A stretch of DNA of 64,000 nt, taken from assembly GCF_000381885.1 (NCBI RefSeq), contig NZ_KB907217.1:1-64000 (forward strand). The letters are read 5' to 3'. The position numbers and the translations under genes were made by a program. Under the pieces are notes generated by a model. That model was not told the origin of the DNA. It saw only the letters and a program-made list of their open reading frames with translations, and searched no databases. The DNA is from Actinomadura atramentaria DSM 43919. Lineage in GTDB: Bacteria; Actinomycetota; Actinomycetes; Streptosporangiales; Streptosporangiaceae. This document shows, piece after piece, positions 47,536-57,129 of the stretch. Numbering within the stretch: the stretch's first letter is position 1; every line of letters starts with the position of its first letter.

Positions 47536-50109
47536 TCACCGGGGTCCGGCGGAGGCGTCCGCCGGACCGGTCCGCCAGGCGGGCAGGGACAGGACCATCG
47601 TCAGCCCGCCGCCGGGGGTCTCCTCGGGTTCGAGGGACCCGCCCATCGCCTCGGCCAGGCCCCGCGACAGCGCCAGGCCGAGGCCGACGCCGGGTCGTCC
47701 GTCGCGGTCGCCGTCCCCGGACCCGTCCGCCAGCCGCCGGAACGGCTCGAACAGGCGGTCGCGGTCGCGGGGCGCGATGCCGGGGCCGCGGTCGATGACG
47801 CGCAGTTCGACGCGGCCCGCGTGGGCGCTGGCGGTGACGGTGACGGCCTCCCCGGGCGGGGTGTGGCGCAGCGCGTTGGACACCAGGTTCGCCAGGACGC
47901 GCTCCAGCAGGGCCGGGTCGGCGGCCAGCTCGGGGAGCCCGTCGGGGACGCGGACGCGCACCGCGCCGGGCGGGGCGTCGCCGAGCGCGCGCGGGACGGC
48001 GTCCTCGGCGGCGACCGCGCGCGGCAGCGCGGCGAGCGTCCCGGCCTGCAGGCGGCTCATGTCCAGGAGGTTGGCGACGAGCCGGTCCAGGCGGCGCAGC
48101 GACTCGGCGGCGGTGGCGGTCAGCTCGTCGCGGTCCCGCTCGTTCCAGGCGACGTCGGGGCTGCGCAGGCTCTCCACGGCGGCGCGCGCGGACGCCAGCG
48201 GGGTGCGCAGCTCGTGGCTGACGGCGTCGAGCAGCGCGGTGCGCATCCGGTCGGCGGCGGCCAGCGGCGGCACCCGCCCGGCGGTCTCGGCGAGCCGGGC
48301 CTGCCGCAGCGCGACCGCGGCCTGCGCGGCGAACGCCTCCAGCACGCGGCGGTCGGCGGCGGGCAGGACCCGGCCGCGCAGCGCCAGCACCAGGTCGTCG
48401 CCGACGGCGAGGGCGGCCTCGCCGTCCTGCGGGCGGGCGCACGGCTCGGCGTCCCCGCCGCGGGCCGCGGCGACGGCGCGCCAGGCGGCCGGGCCGCCGT
48501 GCGGGTCGCGTTCCAGGAACGTCACCGACGCCAGCCCGTAGGTCTCGCGGAGCCGTTCCAGGATGGCGGTGAGCGCGCCGGGCGCGCCCCCGCCGCGCAG
48601 GACGTCCCCGGCGAGGGTGGACAGCGTCTCGGCGTCGGCGCGGGCGCGGGCGGCCTCGCGGGCGCGGCGCGCGGCGCGGTCCACGACGGTGCTGACGGTC
48701 ACGCCGACGACGACGAACACCGCGAGCTGGAACACCCGGTCGGGGTTCCCGACGGTGAAGGTGTGGAGGGGTTCGGCGAAGAAGAAGTCCAGCAGCAGGG
48801 TCCCGGCGACGGCGGCGGCCAGCGCCGGGTAGAGGCCGCCGAGCAGCGCGACGCCGACGACGGCGACCTGGAACAGCAGGATGTCGCTGGCCTGCGGCAC
48901 CGAGCCGCGGAACCGGGTGAGGACCGCGGTCAGCAGCAGCGGCGCGAGGACGGCGGCGGCGGATCCGGCGGCGCGGCGGCGGGCGGGGACGCCGCGCGCG
49001 GCGCGGCGGGCGGTGCGGCGGCGGCCCCGGTGGGTCTCCTCGTGGGTGACCAGGTGGACGTCGATCGCGCCGGACCGGGCGACGGTGGTGACGCCGACGC
49101 CGCGCGACAGGACCTGCGCGAGCCGTCCCCGGCGGGACGCGCCGAGGACGAGCTGGGTGGCGTTGACGGCCCGCGCGAAGTCCAGCAGCGCGGCGGGCAC
49201 GTCGGCGCCGACGACCTGGTGGTAGCTGCCGCCCAGGCTCTCCACCAGGGCGCGCTGGCGGGCCAGGTGGGCGGGGTCGGCGCCGGTGAGGCCGTCGTCG
49301 CGGGCGACGTGGACGGCGAGCAGGTCGGCGCCCTTGACGCGGTCGGCGATGCGCGCGGCGCGGCGGACCAGGGTGTCGCCCTCGGGGCCGCCGGTGAGGG
49401 CGACGACGACGCGTTCGCGGGCCTCCCACGGCCGGTCGATGCCGTGGTCGGCGCGGTAGCGGTCGAGCTGGTCGTCGACGCGGTCGGCGAGCCACAGCAG
49501 CGCCAGCTCCCGCAGCGCGGTGAGGTTCCCGACGCGGAAGTAGTTGCCGAGCGCGGCGTCGATCTTCTCGGGGGCGTAGACGTTGCCGTGGGCGAGGCGG
49601 CGGCGCAGCGCCTCGGGGGCCATGTCGACCAGTTCGATCTGGTCGGCGCGGCGCACGACGGCGTCGGGGACGGTCTCGCGCTGCCGGACGCCGGTGATGC
49701 CCTCGACGACGTCGTTGACCGATTCCAGGTGCTGGACGTTGACGGTGCTGATGACGTCGACGCCCGCGGCGAGGAGTTCTTCGACGTCCTGCCAGCGCTT
49801 GGCGTTGCGGGAGCCGGGGACGTTGGTGTGGGCGAGTTCGTCGACGAGCGCGACGCGGGGGCGGCGGGCCAGTAGCGCGTCCAGGTCGAGTTCGGCGAAC
49901 TCGGCGCCGCGGTGGGTCAGGACGCGGCGCGGCACGACCTCCAGCCCGTCGAGCAGTTCGGCGGTGCGGGGGCGGCCGTGGGTCTCCACGAGCCCGGCGA
50001 CGACGTCGGTGCCGCGCGCGGCCCGGCGGCGGCCCTCGGCGAGCATGGCGTAGGTCTTGCCGACGCCGGGCGCCGCGCCGAGGTAGATCCGCAACCGCCC
50101 CCGGGCCAT
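47536..50109 (-). CDS. kdpD: KdpD potassium-sensing histidine kinase, full length
   Basis: An 857-aa sensor kinase with the complete order: KdpD domain (1-215) with Walker A GAAPGVGKT and Walker B ALVDELAHTNVPGSRN, Usp domain (about 225-350), four DUF4118 membrane helices (about 375-480; LDFFFAEPLHTFTVGNP), GAF (about 500-620), HisKA LDAVSHELRTPLAS and HATPase (NLVSNALRHTPPG, DRGPGIAPRD). It should phosphorylate KdpE under potassium limitation. ATG 50109 has AAAGGAG upstream, 28 bp after kdpC. A 14-nt GC palindrome (47519-47532) just after its stop may attenuate transcription into the second kinase. Confidence 0.96.
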   Translation of the reverse strand: MARGRLRIYLGAAPGVGKTYAMLAEGRRRAARGTDVVAGLVETHGRPRTAELLDGLEVVPRRVLTHRGAEFAELDLDALLARRPRVALVDELAHTNVPGSRNAKRWQDVEELLAAGVDVISTVNVQHLESVNDVVEGITGVRQRETVPDAVVRRADQIELVDMAPEALRRRLAHGNVYAPEKIDAALGNYFRVGNLTALRELALLWLADRVDDQLDRYRADHGIDRPWEARERVVVALTGGPEGDTLVRRAARIADRVKGADLLAVHVARDDGLTGADPAHLARQRALVESLGGSYHQVVGADVPAALLDFARAVNATQLVLGASRRGRLAQVLSRGVGVTTVARSGAIDVHLVTHEETHRGRRRTARRAARGVPARRRAAGSAAAVLAPLLLTAVLTRFRGSVPQASDILLFQVAVVGVALLGGLYPALAAAVAGTLLLDFFFAEPLHTFTVGNPDRVFQLAVFVVVGVTVSTVVDRAARRAREAARARADAETLSTLAGDVLRGGGAPGALTAILERLRETYGLASVTFLERDPHGGPAAWRAVAAARGGDAEPCARPQDGEAALAVGDDLVLALRGRVLPAADRRVLEAFAAQAAVALRQARLAETAGRVPPLAAADRMRTALLDAVSHELRTPLASARAAVESLRSPDVAWNERDRDELTATAAESLRRLDRLVANLLDMSRLQAGTLAALPRAVAAEDAVPRALGDAPPGAVRVRVPDGLPELAADPALLERVLANLVSNALRHTPPGEAVTVTASAHAGRVELRVIDRGPGIAPRDRDRLFEPFRRLADGSGDGDRDGRPGVGLGLALSRGLAEAMGGSLEPEETPGGGLTMVLSLPAWRTGPADASAGPR

Positions 50110-50137
50110 GTCGCGCGCTCCTTTCGACGGGGCCGGG

Positions 50138-51061
50138 TCAGGGCCGGCCGCGGTAGGGGTACCGGGCGTCCAGGGCCAGGTTCAGCTTCAGGACGTTGAC
50201 GCGGGGCTCGCCCATGAAGCCGAGGGACCGGCCCGACGTCGCGTCCGCGACGAGCGCGCGGACCCGCGCGGCGGGGACGCCGCGTTCGCGGGCGACGCGC
50301 GGGACCTGCAGCGCCGCGTAGGCCGGGGAGATGTCGGGATCGAGGCCGGAGCCGGACGCGGTGACCGCGTCGGCGGGGACGGCCGGGTCGGCGGGCGCGG
50401 CGCCGCGCACCGGGACGACGAGGCCGCGCGCGTAGTCCGCGCCGTGGACGGCGAGTTCGACCCGCACGCCCCGGTACTCGCGCAGGAACGGGGCGGCGAC
50501 GGCGCCGCGCTGCTCGTTGACGCTGACGACGCGGGTCGGGTGCGGGACGGTCCCGTCGGGGGCGCGTGTCCCGAACACCGCCAGGACCGCGCCGACGCCG
50601 CCGGTCGTGCAGAACGGGCGGGCCCCGTCGACGCCCTCCAGCTCCCCGACCGCCCTGCTGCGGGCGCAGACCTGGGTGAGCAGGGACCGGCGGGCGTTGT
50701 CGTCGTCCTCGCCGGCGGCGGTCAGCGCCGGGTCGGGGAGGGTGTCGACGACGTCTTCGGGGCCGAGGTTGCTCGCCGAGGTGGCGGTGGGGTCGTAGCC
50801 GTCGCCCGCCGCCGAGGGGCGGCTCTGGAAGTACTGCCGCAGCGGGTTCCCGTCGGCGTCGGTGAAGGACTGGCCGATCGAGGTGCTGCCGACCGTCCGG
50901 CCGTGCGCGGAGACGAGCGAGCCGTCGGCCTGGTCGCGCAGGCCGGGCAGCCGGGCGACGCCGAACACCGCGAGCGGGTAGAGCACGCCGGTGACGGCGG
51001 TGAGGACGAGCAGCGCGCGGAGCGCGGCCACGTGCTGCCGAATCCAGGTGGGAACACGCAT
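50138..51061 (-). CDS. kdpC: KdpC subunit of the K+-transporting ATPase
   Basis: A 307-aa subunit with one N-terminal membrane helix (ALRALLVLTAVTGVLYPLAVFGVA), GSTSIGQSFTDADGNPLRQYFQSRPSAA and the C-terminal DPDISPAYAALQVPRVARERG, which are KdpC hallmarks. It is over 100 residues longer than E. coli KdpC because of an insertion between the two conserved halves (about 115-215), common in actinobacteria. It stabilises KdpFABC and enhances ATP affinity. It starts 1 nt after the kdpB stop. Confidence 0.95.
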   Translation of the reverse strand: MRVPTWIRQHVAALRALLVLTAVTGVLYPLAVFGVARLPGLRDQADGSLVSAHGRTVGSTSIGQSFTDADGNPLRQYFQSRPSAAGDGYDPTATSASNLGPEDVVDTLPDPALTAAGEDDDNARRSLLTQVCARSRAVGELEGVDGARPFCTTGGVGAVLAVFGTRAPDGTVPHPTRVVSVNEQRGAVAAPFLREYRGVRVELAVHGADYARGLVVPVRGAAPADPAVPADAVTASGSGLDPDISPAYAALQVPRVARERGVPAARVRALVADATSGRSLGFMGEPRVNVLKLNLALDARYPYRGRP

Positions 51062-51062
51062 G

Positions 51063-53234
51063 TCAGGACATCCCCGGAAGGAACTGGACCAGTAGGTCGA
51101 TGAGTTTGATGCCGGCGAACGGGGCGACGACGCCGCCGAGGCCGTAGACGAGCAGGTTGCGGCCCAGCAGCCTGGAGGCGCTGCTCGGCCGGTACCGGAC
51201 GCCGCGCAGCGCCAGCGGGATCAGCGCGACGATGACCAGCGCGTTGAACACCACCGCCGACAGGATCGCCGACTGCGGGCTGTGCAGGCGCATGACGTTG
51301 AGGGCGTCCAGGCCGGGGAACAGCGACACGAACAGCGCCGGGATGATCGCGAAGTACTTGGCGATGTCGTTGGCGATGGAGAACGTGGTGAGCGCGCCCC
51401 GGGTGATGAGGAGCTGCTTGCCGATCCCGACGATCTCGATGAGCTTGGTCGGGTCGGAGTCCAGGTCCACCATGTTGCCCGCCTCCTTGGCGGCGGACGT
51501 GCCGGTGTTCATGGCGACGCCGACGTCGGCCTGCGCGAGCGCGGGCGCGTCGTTGGTGCCGTCCCCGGTCATCGCGACCAGCCGCCCGCCCTCCTGCTCC
51601 CGGCGGATCAGCGCGAGCTTGTCCTCGGGGCGGGCCTCGGCGAGGAAGTCGTCCACGCCCGCCTCCTCGGCGATGGCGCGGGCGGTCAGCGGGTTGTCGC
51701 CGGTGATCATCACGGTGCGGATGCCCATCCGGCGCATCTGGTCGAACCGCTCGCGCATGCCCGGCTTGACGACGTCCTTGAGGTGGACGACGCCCAGGAC
51801 CCGCACGGTCCCGCCCGCGTCCTCCCCGACGACCAGCGGCGTGCCGCCGGACGCCGAGACGCCGTCCACGATCGCGCCCAGCTCCGCCGGGACGGTCCCG
51901 CCCCGCGCGCGGACCCAGTCGGCCACCGCCGACGCGGCGCCCTTGCGCAGGCCGCGCGGCCCCGCGCCGCCGGACGCGGCCAGGTCCACGCCCGACATGC
52001 GGGTCTGGGCGCTGAACGGCACCCACTCGGCGTTCTCCAGCTCGCCGGGCGCGCGCTCGCGCAGGCCGTGCGCGCGCTTGGCGAGCACGACGACCGAGCG
52101 GCCCTCGGGCGTCTCGTCGGCGAGGCTGGCGAGCTGCGCGGCGTCGGCCAGCTCGGCCCCGGCGACGCCGGGCACCGGCAGGAACTCGGCGGCCTGCCGG
52201 TCGCCGAGGGTGATCGTGCCGGTCTTGTCCAGCAGCAGCGTGTCGACGTCGCCCGCCGCCTCGACGGCCCGGCCGCTCATCGCCAGCACGTTGCGCTGCA
52301 CGAGCCGGTCCATGCCCGCGATGCCGATGGCGCTGAGCAGCGCCCCGATCGTCGTCGGGATGAGGCAGACCAGCAGCGACACCAGCACGACGCCGGTGAT
52401 GCCGTGGCCGTCCAGCGCGAGGGAGTCCGGGACGCCCGGGTCGCCCTGCTTGGAGTAGACCGCCATCGGCTGGAGCGTCGCGACCGAGAGCAGGAAGATG
52501 ATCGTCAGCGCGGCGAGCAGGATGTTCAGCGCGATCTCGTTCGGGGTCCGCCGGCGGCTGGACCCCTCGACCAGGGCGATCATCCGGTCGATGAACGACT
52601 CCCCCGGCTTCTGCGTGATCTTCACGACGATCCGGTCGGACAGCACGCGGGTGCCGCCGGTGACGGCGCACCGGTCGCCGCCGGACTCGCGGATGACGGG
52701 CGCGGACTCCCCGGTGATCGCCGACTCGTCCACGCTGGCGATGCCCTCGACGACGTCGCCGTCGCCGGGGACGACCTCGCCCGCCGTCACCACGACGTGG
52801 TCGCCGGGCCGCAGCTCGGGCGCGCCGACCCGCTCCTCGCGCGGGTCCGCCGCGCCGGGCGACCAGTCCGGCAGCCGCCGCGCGACCGCGTCGGTCCTGG
52901 CGCGGCGCAGCGAGTCGGCCTGCGCCCTGCCGCGCCCCTCGGCGACCGCCTCGGCGAGGTTGGCGAACAGGACGGTCAGCCACAGCCACGCCACGATGAG
53001 CCAGGCGAAGACCGAGGGGCGGACGGCGGCCAGGACCGTCGTCCAGACCGCGCCGATCTCCACGATCAGCATGACGGGGTTGCGCCACAGCGTGCGCGGG
53101 TCGAGCTTGCGGAACGCGCCGGGCAGGGACCGCGCGACCTGGCGCGGGTCCAGCAGCCCGCCCCCGGCGGGGCCGCCGGTTCGGGCGGGCGGGCGCGGCG
53201 CCGGACGCGGCGCGCGCGTGGTCTGGGTGGGCAT
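51063..53234 (-). CDS. kdpB: KdpB, P-type ATPase subunit
   Basis: A 723-aa P-type ATPase. The actuator TGES ([10 protein letters not shown]), the phosphorylation site in [12 protein letters not shown], the hinge [22 protein letters not shown] (cut to TGDNPLTA) and [17 protein letters not shown] are intact. The membrane part shows the KdpB-specific SNDIAKYF-type segment ([17 protein letters not shown]). It powers high-affinity potassium uptake. The N-terminal 25 residues are a Pro/Arg-rich extension. ATG 53234 shares one base with the kdpA stop. Confidence 0.97.
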   Translation of the reverse strand: MPTQTTRAPRPAPRPPARTGGPAGGGLLDPRQVARSLPGAFRKLDPRTLWRNPVMLIVEIGAVWTTVLAAVRPSVFAWLIVAWLWLTVLFANLAEAVAEGRGRAQADSLRRARTDAVARRLPDWSPGAADPREERVGAPELRPGDHVVVTAGEVVPGDGDVVEGIASVDESAITGESAPVIRESGGDRCAVTGGTRVLSDRIVVKITQKPGESFIDRMIALVEGSSRRRTPNEIALNILLAALTIIFLLSVATLQPMAVYSKQGDPGVPDSLALDGHGITGVVLVSLLVCLIPTTIGALLSAIGIAGMDRLVQRNVLAMSGRAVEAAGDVDTLLLDKTGTITLGDRQAAEFLPVPGVAGAELADAAQLASLADETPEGRSVVVLAKRAHGLRERAPGELENAEWVPFSAQTRMSGVDLAASGGAGPRGLRKGAASAVADWVRARGGTVPAELGAIVDGVSASGGTPLVVGEDAGGTVRVLGVVHLKDVVKPGMRERFDQMRRMGIRTVMITGDNPLTARAIAEEAGVDDFLAEARPEDKLALIRREQEGGRLVAMTGDGTNDAPALAQADVGVAMNTGTSAAKEAGNMVDLDSDPTKLIEIVGIGKQLLITRGALTTFSIANDIAKYFAIIPALFVSLFPGLDALNVMRLHSPQSAILSAVVFNALVIVALIPLALRGVRYRPSSASRLLGRNLLVYGLGGVVAPFAGIKLIDLLVQFLPGMS

Positions 53235-54901
53235 CAGTGGATTCCTTCGGCCAACGGTCCGAGCGCGAGCGCGGGGAGGAACGTGAGGGCGACGAGCACG
53301 AACGTGACGCCCACGACGAGGCCGACGAACTGCGGCCGGTGGGTGGGCAGCGTGCCGTCCGACTCCGGGACGGCGCCCTGGCGGGCCAGCGACCCGGCCA
53401 GCGCGAGGACGAAGACGATCGGCAGGAAGCGGCCGAGCGCCATGCACAGCCCGAGCGAGACGTTGTACGGGACGGAGCCGACCGCCAGGCCCGCGAACGC
53501 CGACCCGTTGTTGTTGGACGCCGACGTGTAGGCGTAGAGGATCTCGCTCAGCCCGTGCGGGCCGCCGTTCAGCATCCCGTCGCGGCCCCAGCCGGAGGCC
53601 ACCGCGACCGCCGACCCGGTGAGCACGAGGATCGGGGTGATCAGGAAGTACATCGACGCGAACTTGATCTCGCGCGACCCGATCTTCTTGCCCAGGTACT
53701 CGGGGGTCCGGCCGACCATGAGGCCCGCGACGAACACCGTGATCACGGCGAGGACCAGCATCCCGTACAGGCCCGACCCGACGCCGCCCGGCGCGACCTC
53801 GCCCAGCATCATGTTGAACAGCGTCATCATGCCGCCGAGGCTGGTGTAGGAGTCGTGGAAGGAGTCCACGGCGCCGGTGGACGTCAGCGTCGTCGCCGAC
53901 GCGAACGCCCCGGAGTTGGAGACCCCGAACCGGGTCTCCAAGCCCTCCATCGACGCGCCGATCGCGGTCGGGACGGTGCCGTGGTGCATGAGCTGGAACA
54001 CCTGCGTCAGCACGACACTGGCGACCGCCAGGACCGCCATCACCGACACGATCGCCAGGCCCTGCCGCTTCTGGCCGACCATCCGGCCGAACATGCGGGG
54101 CAGGCTGAAGGGGATCACCAGGATCAGGAAGATCTCGATCCAGTTGGTCCAGGGCGTGCCGTTCTCGAACGGGTGCGCGGAGTTGGCGTTGTAGAAGCCG
54201 CCGCCGTTGGTGCCCAGCTCCTTGATGGCCTCCTGGCTGGCGACGGGGCCGCCGGTGATCGCCTGGCGGCCGCCCGCGACAGTCGTCACGACGTGGTCGC
54301 GCGCGTCCCAGAAGTTCTCCACCAGGCCGCCCGCGACCAGCGCGACCGCCGCGACGAACGCGACGGGCAGCAGGATGCGGAGCGTTCCGCGCACCAGGTC
54401 GACCCAGAAGTTGCCGAGCCGGTCGGTGCGCCTGCGGGCGAAGCCCCGCACCAGCGCGACCGCGACGGCCATGCCCACGGCGGCGGACACGAAGTTCTGC
54501 ACCGCCAGGCCCGCCATCTGCGTCAGATGGCCCATCGTGGACTCGCCGGAGTAGGACTGCCAGTTGGTGTTCGTCACGAAGCTGACGGCGGTGTTCCACG
54601 CGCCGTCGGGCTTGACGGGCGCGAACCCCAGCGACAGCAGGAGCCGGTCCTGCAACCTCTGCAGCCCGTACAGGACCAGGATTCCGACGACCGAGAAGGC
54701 GAGCACGCTACGGGCGTACACGCCCCACGTCTGCTCCTTCGCGGGGTCGACGCCGATCAGCCGGTAGATCCCGCGCTCGACGCGGTTGCTCCGGGTTCCG
54801 TCGTAGACGCGGTGCATGTAGTCGCCGAACGGCCGGTACACCAGCGCCAGGACGGCGACGAGGGAGCCGATGAACAGGACTCCCGCCAGTGTCGGGCCCA
54901 T
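53234..54901 (-). CDS. kdpA: KdpA, potassium-selective channel subunit
   Basis: A 555-aa channel-like subunit with about ten helices. The four selectivity-filter regions are visible: [43 protein letters not shown] and [11 protein letters not shown]. It supplies the ion path of KdpFABC. ATG 54901 follows the kdpF stop by one base. Length and motifs are normal, so the pump is expected to be functional. Confidence 0.97.
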   Translation of the reverse strand: MGPTLAGVLFIGSLVAVLALVYRPFGDYMHRVYDGTRSNRVERGIYRLIGVDPAKEQTWGVYARSVLAFSVVGILVLYGLQRLQDRLLLSLGFAPVKPDGAWNTAVSFVTNTNWQSYSGESTMGHLTQMAGLAVQNFVSAAVGMAVAVALVRGFARRRTDRLGNFWVDLVRGTLRILLPVAFVAAVALVAGGLVENFWDARDHVVTTVAGGRQAITGGPVASQEAIKELGTNGGGFYNANSAHPFENGTPWTNWIEIFLILVIPFSLPRMFGRMVGQKRQGLAIVSVMAVLAVASVVLTQVFQLMHHGTVPTAIGASMEGLETRFGVSNSGAFASATTLTSTGAVDSFHDSYTSLGGMMTLFNMMLGEVAPGGVGSGLYGMLVLAVITVFVAGLMVGRTPEYLGKKIGSREIKFASMYFLITPILVLTGSAVAVASGWGRDGMLNGGPHGLSEILYAYTSASNNNGSAFAGLAVGSVPYNVSLGLCMALGRFLPIVFVLALAGSLARQGAVPESDGTLPTHRPQFVGLVVGVTFVLVALTFLPALALGPLAEGIH

Positions 54902-54902
54902 G

Positions 54903-54992
54903 TCAGAAGCGCTCCGGGTACAGCAGGGCCGCGATCAGGAAGACGATCAGGCCGGCGGCCAGGACCAGCCCGACGGCGTTCTCGGCGGTCAC
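54903..54992 (-). CDS. kdpF: KdpF small subunit
   Basis: A 29-codon frame encoding one membrane helix followed by the KdpF-type ending (core [18 protein letters not shown], then LYPERF). KdpF sits between KdpA and KdpB-like helices and stabilises the complex. The GTG start overlaps the stop of the preceding 27-aa gene (GTGA), and the TGA is one base from the kdpA ATG. Confidence 0.88.
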   Translation of the reverse strand: MTAENAVGLVLAAGLIVFLIAALLYPERF

Positions 54993-55072
54993 AGCTTCTC
55001 CACGCCCTTCACCAGCAGGCCGAGGAGCGCGAAGACCGCCACCGTCAGCAGGACGAAGACCACGTCACTCAT
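54989..55072 (-). CDS. 27-aa single-helix membrane peptide heading the kdp operon
   Basis: A 27-aa frame that is nearly all one membrane helix (DVVFVLLTVAVFALLGLL) with a short basic end (VKGVEKL). ATG 55072 has AAGGA 8-9 nt upstream, a better start than many genes here, and the stop overlaps kdpF by 4 bp. Small frames in this place recur in actinomycete kdp operons in my recollection, but I know no described function. It could be an additional small pump subunit. Confidence 0.7.
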   Translation of the reverse strand: MSDVVFVLLTVAVFALLGLLVKGVEKL

Positions 55073-55178
55073 GGGTTGGTTTCCTTCGATGGACTTCCGG
55101 CGATCCGTTCGGGACCGGAATCGCAATGCGACGTTTGGGACACCACTGGAGTTAACCGCCGCATTCGGGCGACACATC

Positions 55179-55230
55179 GCGTCTTGGCGCGTTCTTAGCG
55201 CGCGCGAACAGCGGCCTAACGGCGTCTTAA
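55179..55230 (-). promoter_or_regulatory. three direct repeats, candidate KdpE binding sites
   Basis: Read on the minus strand, TTAAGACGC (55222-55230), CTAAGAACGC (55189-55198) and CCAAGACGC (55179-55187) share an (T/C)AAGA-CGC core. Offsets of about 33 and 10-11 bp keep them on one helix face, as expected for an OmpR-type regulator. They lie 107-158 bp upstream of the operon's first start. Confidence 0.45.
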
Positions 55231-55356
55231 CGCCCGGCCGAGAGCGCAGATCACGCGGGAATCGGACGAACACCGGAAACGCGAAGCGCGTCCGGAAGAA
55301 CGGCGCGCGCCCGCCGCCGGGTCATCCCCGGGGCGGGCGCGCGGTGCGGGGGGCGG

Positions 55357-56090
55357 TCAGGTGAGCAGGCGGGCGCGCAGGCGCGCGACCGTGTCCGCCG
55401 ACAGGCCGAGGCCGTCGCGGACGTACCGGTCGAACGTCCCGTACTTCAGGGCGACCTCCGAGAACGCGGCGTCCAGCCAGTTCTTCCGGACGCTGTCGTC
55501 GCCGTAGTAGGTGTTGCTGGCCAGGAAATCGGCGGTCACGGTCGCGCGGTCCGCGCCGAGGATCGTCAGCAGGACCGCCGCGCCCCAGCCCGTCCGGTCC
55601 TTCCCGGCCGTGCAGTGGAACAGGGTCGCGCGCTCAGCTTGTTCGTCCGGTAGACGACGCCCATCCTGATCCAGTGGCCGTCGGCAGTGCGGTAGCCGCC
55701 CGCGTCGCGGAAGTTGCGGGCGTTCGGCAGGTGCAGGGACCGGTCCGCGACCACCAGCGGCGAACCCGCCGCCGGGGTCAGCTTGAAGTACCAGCGGGGC
55801 GCGGCGGGCAGGCCCGCGACGTCCACCGAACCGGCGGCCCCGCCCGACCCGACCGGGGTGGACGTCCCCCCGCCGGACGGGTCGGTCGTCGCGGCGACGT
55901 CGACCGGCGCGGACGCCGCCCAGCTCACGTGGTAGCCGGACGCGGTCCGCGTGACGGAGGCGGCGGTGAAGACGTCCGTCGCGGCGTGCGCGGGGACGGC
56001 GGGCAGGACGGTGAGCAGCAGCGGCGCGGCCAGCGCCGCCAGCACCGTGCGGGGGCGGGGGCGGGGGCGGGCCAGGACGGAACCGGGCAT
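55357..56090 (-). pseudogene. secreted tyrosine phosphatase, disrupted by an internal frame-changing deletion
   Basis: The first 150 codons (ATG 56090, ribosome site GAGGAG) encode a signal peptide (to AHA near residue 36), a beta-sandwich-like region and the phosphatase start NARNFRDAGGYRTADG, then GVVYRTNKLS. The frame then closes at 55566, while another frame resumes at about 55640 with RATLFHCTAGKDRTGWGAAVLL, the P-loop of Y_phosphatase3 enzymes, and continues to the family's C-terminus at 55357. In intact relatives about 100 residues separate those blocks; here they are adjacent. So an internal deletion has removed them and shifted frame. No active enzyme is expected. Confidence 0.8.
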
Positions 56091-56114
56091 CGGGGTTCTC
56101 CTCGGATCGGGGTT

Positions 56115-57011
56115 TCAGACGTCCGCGATCACGTCGCCGATGATCCGCGCGTAGGCGGCCTCGCCGTTCGCGTTCGGGTGCAGCGGCGCCGCCCAGTTGC
56201 CCGGCACCAGGCCCTCCACCCACCGCCTGGACGCCGACTGGCAGGCGTCGTGGCCCGCGCTCGGCGCCACCAGGTCGACGTACTCGGCGCCGTGCGCGGC
56301 GGCCTGCGCGGCGATGACGCCGTTCAGCTCGTTCACCTTGGCCTGGAGGTAGTCGGCGTCGGGCGCGAGCCACGGCTGCGTCGGCCAGCACCCGCCCGCC
56401 TTGATGTAGAGGCCGTAGCCGGTGACGACGACGCGGGCGTGCGGGGCGCGCGCGTGCAGCGTCTCCAGCGACGTCGCGAGCTCGGGGCCGAACGCCTGGA
56501 CGCGCTGCGACACCTGGTCCACGCCGCCCGCCGTGTAGGCGTCCTTGCAGGGCGCGGCGAACGGGTTGAGCTGGACGCACTTCTGCGCGACGCCGACCAG
56601 GCCCGCGTCGTTGCCGCCGATCGTCAGCGTCACCAGCGTGGTCGACGCCGACAGCGCGTCGAACTGGGCGGGGGCGGTCCCGGCGTCCACGCCCGCCAGC
56701 GACAGGTGCTGGGGGTTCACCAGGTCGCCGGTGTCCGCGCCGCTGCACGTCACGTCGGTGAACGGCGCGGCGGAGAAGCGGGCGGCGAGCAGGTGCGCGT
56801 AGTTGCGGGTGGAGCGGCCGCAGGCCAGCGGGCCGGTGATGTCGGGGACGAGCGGTCCGGACGCCATCGAGTCGCCGAGCGCGACGTAGGCGGGCGGCGC
56901 GTCGGCGCGGGCGGGGACGGCGAGCGCGGCCGTCGCGGCGGCGGCCGCGACGGCGGCGGTGGCGGAGCGGCGCAGGACCGGGGAAAGGGCGGAGAGCGGC
57001 CTGAGGTGCAT
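56115..57011 (-). CDS. secreted SGNH/GDSL esterase
   Basis: A 298-aa exported hydrolase with a signal peptide (cleavage likely after PARA near residue 36). Block I is VALGDSMASG with nucleophile S48, block III TIGGNDAGL and block V ending LHPNANGEAAYA with the histidine. Six or more cysteines in the mature part (for example CGRSTRN, TCSG, CVQL, CKDAY, CWPT, CQSAS) should form three disulfides, as in the streptomycete secreted lipase family. ATG 57011 has CAGGAG upstream. It precedes the phosphatase pseudogene on the same strand and is divergent from a PucR gene. Confidence 0.92.
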   Translation of the reverse strand: MHLRPLSALSPVLRRSATAAVAAAAATAALAVPARADAPPAYVALGDSMASGPLVPDITGPLACGRSTRNYAHLLAARFSAAPFTDVTCSGADTGDLVNPQHLSLAGVDAGTAPAQFDALSASTTLVTLTIGGNDAGLVGVAQKCVQLNPFAAPCKDAYTAGGVDQVSQRVQAFGPELATSLETLHARAPHARVVVTGYGLYIKAGGCWPTQPWLAPDADYLQAKVNELNGVIAAQAAAHGAEYVDLVAPSAGHDACQSASRRWVEGLVPGNWAAPLHPNANGEAAYARIIGDVIADV

Positions 57012-57129
57012 GGTGACTCCTGGAGCCGGGGGGCGGGTGCTGGCGGCGCGCGGCCAGTCGTGACAAATACTGCAAATTCGGACATGCTTGATTCACTGGT
57101 ACAGGTCGTAGATTTCGGCGGCGAGGCTT

